This document shows, in pieces, positions 62,740-64,000 of a stretch of DNA of 64,000 nt. The notes beneath the pieces are model-generated. The model did not search any database. It was given only the letters and a program-made list of their open reading frames with translations, and was not told where the DNA came from. A program made the position numbers and the translations under genes. The stretch covers positions 3,224,001 through 3,288,000 of the forward strand of contig NC_015717.1 of the NCBI RefSeq assembly GCF_000253295.1. Reading direction: 5' to 3'. The first letter of the stretch is position 1, and each line of letters starts with the position of its first letter. The stretch comes from Hyphomicrobium sp. MC1. Its GTDB lineage: Bacteria > Pseudomonadota > Alphaproteobacteria > Rhizobiales > Hyphomicrobiaceae.

Positions 62740-63668
62740 TGCAAGCCATCCCGCCGCAGATGGGCTTTAGCCTCGAAGTAGTTGTAGGCCATCATCGGGA
62801 AAACAAGCAACAGGAGCAATCCAACAGCGACTGCCGAAGCCATCGGCCAGTCAACAGCTGATGAAAACTGATCCCGAATTACACTTCCGAGCATCGGGTC
62901 AGCAGCATTCCCGACGAGGCTCGGAATGATCAGTTCGCCCGACGTTGGGATAAATACCAACAACCCACCTGAAATGATTCCGGGAATTGAAAGCGGCAGG
63001 GTGACATCCTTGAAAACTTCCCAAGGCCTCGAACCCAGGTCGAGCGCGGCTTCGTTCAGCGTCGTATCGAGCCGCTCCAGGTTGGCGTAGAGCGGCAGAA
63101 TCATGAACGGCAGGTAGGTGTAAACCATGACAAGAATCACAGCGAAATTCGTATTCATCATTTGAATGGATGGGATCGCCCATGCCGCCGGCATAAAACT
63201 ATTTACGACAGCCGTGAGGCCTTTGTTGAACCAACTGTTCGTCCCCATCAGGCCGATCCAAGCATAGATCCGCAAGAGAAATGACGTCCAGAATGGCAGG
63301 ATAATCAGCATCAGTAGAATGTTGCGCCAACGACGTCCGATACGCGTCAGGCACAGGGCCATCGGATATCCGATAACAAGGCAGAGAAATGTTGCCAGCC
63401 CCGCATTCTGAATTGATGTGAGAAACGCTCTGATAAAAAGCTCGTCGTCGAAAAGACGTACGAAATTATCGATCCGGAGATATGGCCAAGTTGCGAGAAA
63501 GGCAAATGGCGGTGACTTCGTCGCCGGCATGGCGAAGCTCATCGCCGCAACGATGAGGAATGGCGCAAGAAAAAAAGCAATCAGCCATCCATACGGCGCT
63601 GCGATTAGAAGCGACCGCCAACCTGATCGCGCGAACCATGCACCAATCGGATATCGGAAGGAGGCCAT
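62736..63668 (-). CDS. Spermidine/putrescine-type ABC permease, PotB/PotH-like
   Basis: This is a 310-residue permease with about six helices and EAA loop LNEAALDLGSRPWEVFKDVTLP, nearly the same as in its partner. The periplasmic loop GLMGTNSWFNKG is a PotB/PotH trait. It starts 4 nt after the ATPase stop. The substrate is probably a polyamine or related cation. Confidence 0.9.
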   Translation of the reverse strand: MASFRYPIGAWFARSGWRSLLIAAPYGWLIAFFLAPFLIVAAMSFAMPATKSPPFAFLATWPYLRIDNFVRLFDDELFIRAFLTSIQNAGLATFLCLVIGYPMALCLTRIGRRWRNILLMLIILPFWTSFLLRIYAWIGLMGTNSWFNKGLTAVVNSFMPAAWAIPSIQMMNTNFAVILVMVYTYLPFMILPLYANLERLDTTLNEAALDLGSRPWEVFKDVTLPLSIPGIISGGLLVFIPTSGELIIPSLVGNAADPMLGSVIRDQFSSAVDWPMASAVAVGLLLLLVFPMMAYNYFEAKAHLRRDGLQ

Positions 63669-63672
63669 GTCG

Positions 63673-64000
63673 TTACTCGGTGAGAATGATCACGCTTGAA
63701 GGATCAAAGCTGAGCCAGACTTCGTCTTCCCACTGCGCCACGCGCTCGCTCTCCCCCGTGCGATGCGCATTCACCACACTGACGGACAGCACGGCTCCCG
63801 TGGAAAGCTTGATGCGATAGAGCGAGTTTTTTCCGAAGTACCCTAGATCGTCGACCAAGCCAGAGAGCGCATTCCGCGCGCCAGTTGGTTTCTCTCGGTT
63901 GATGAAGATTTTCTCCGGCCTCAGCGCGACACCAACTTTGTCACCAGGCAATACCCTATGATCGGGCTTCACAGTAAGCGACGCACTAAGCTTCGGCACG
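63673..64000 (-). CDS. Spermidine/putrescine-type ABC ATPase, C-terminal part (cut by window end)
   Basis: Only the last 109 or so codons are in the window; the gene continues past the right edge. The visible part is a TOBE domain (VGVALRPEKIFI, NALSGLVDDLGYFGKNSLYRIKL, EDEVWLSFDPSSVIIL), which follows the nucleotide-binding domain in PotA/PotG. The ATP-binding motifs lie outside the window. Confidence 0.85.
   Translation of the reverse strand, partial: VPKLSASLTVKPDHRVLPGDKVGVALRPEKIFINREKPTGARNALSGLVDDLGYFGKNSLYRIKLSTGAVLSVSVVNAHRTGESERVAQWEDEVWLSFDPSSVIILTE

Noticed and set aside
63673..63999. A complete small 108-residue protein at the right edge
   Set aside because: It is a TOBE domain of a larger ATPase whose frame continues beyond the window.

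Overview
The window looks like chromosomal DNA of an alphaproteobacterium, most likely in the order Hyphomicrobiales. By eye the base composition is moderately GC-rich. The porin is of the alphaproteobacterial Porin_2 type, and the recombinase, DUF2924 and DUF3489 gene trio and the TTCCCTGC-type repeats are familiar from that order. The genus cannot be fixed from the sequence alone. No rRNA, tRNA or CRISPR array was seen.

Positions 1 to about 45,000 form a dense organosulfur and xenobiotic scavenging region. It holds four separate SsuABC/TauABC-type ABC transporters, at 12.8-15.5 kb, 25.9-28.5 kb, 30.2-35.0 kb and 41.7-44.8 kb. The third has two tandem binding proteins and an SsuD alkanesulfonate monooxygenase. 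There are three more LLM-class flavin monooxygenases: one NtaA/DszA-like, one SfnG-like, and a second NtaA/DszA-like at 21.7 kb. Accessory genes are an Rrf2 regulator with four cysteines, a CysB-like LysR regulator, an enoyl-CoA hydratase, a DapA-family aldolase, a 2-hydroxyacid dehydrogenase, a PHP-domain protein, a metallophosphoesterase, an MBL-fold hydrolase, an alpha/beta hydrolase, APC and MFS permeases, a Na/Pi cotransporter, two outer-membrane proteins and a SUMF1-domain protein. A 26-bp motif shared by two intergenic regions suggests a local regulon. The most unusual unit is an apparent operon (44.8 to 38.6 kb, minus strand) joining an ABC transporter to an AprA-like flavoprotein, an AprB-like ferredoxin and a HEAT-repeat protein, with the CysB-like regulator transcribed toward it.

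Positions 45.7 to 56.05 kb look like a mobile element. A 28-bp direct repeat with one mismatch lies at both ends. Inside are a ParB-methyltransferase fusion, a terminase large subunit, a DUF5681 protein, a TetR regulator with matching palindromes on both sides of its gene, a decayed recombinase 3' end, a two-gene unit of a Lys/Ala-rich micropeptide and a four-helix membrane protein, a DUF4238-like protein, and a serine recombinase with its DUF2924 and DUF3489 partners. No capsid, portal or tail genes are present.

Positions 56.1 to 61.5 kb encode a CesT-type type III secretion chaperone and a 1,563-residue candidate effector, with no secretion apparatus in the window. From 61.9 kb to the right edge is a spermidine/putrescine-type ABC transporter whose ATPase gene is cut by the window end.
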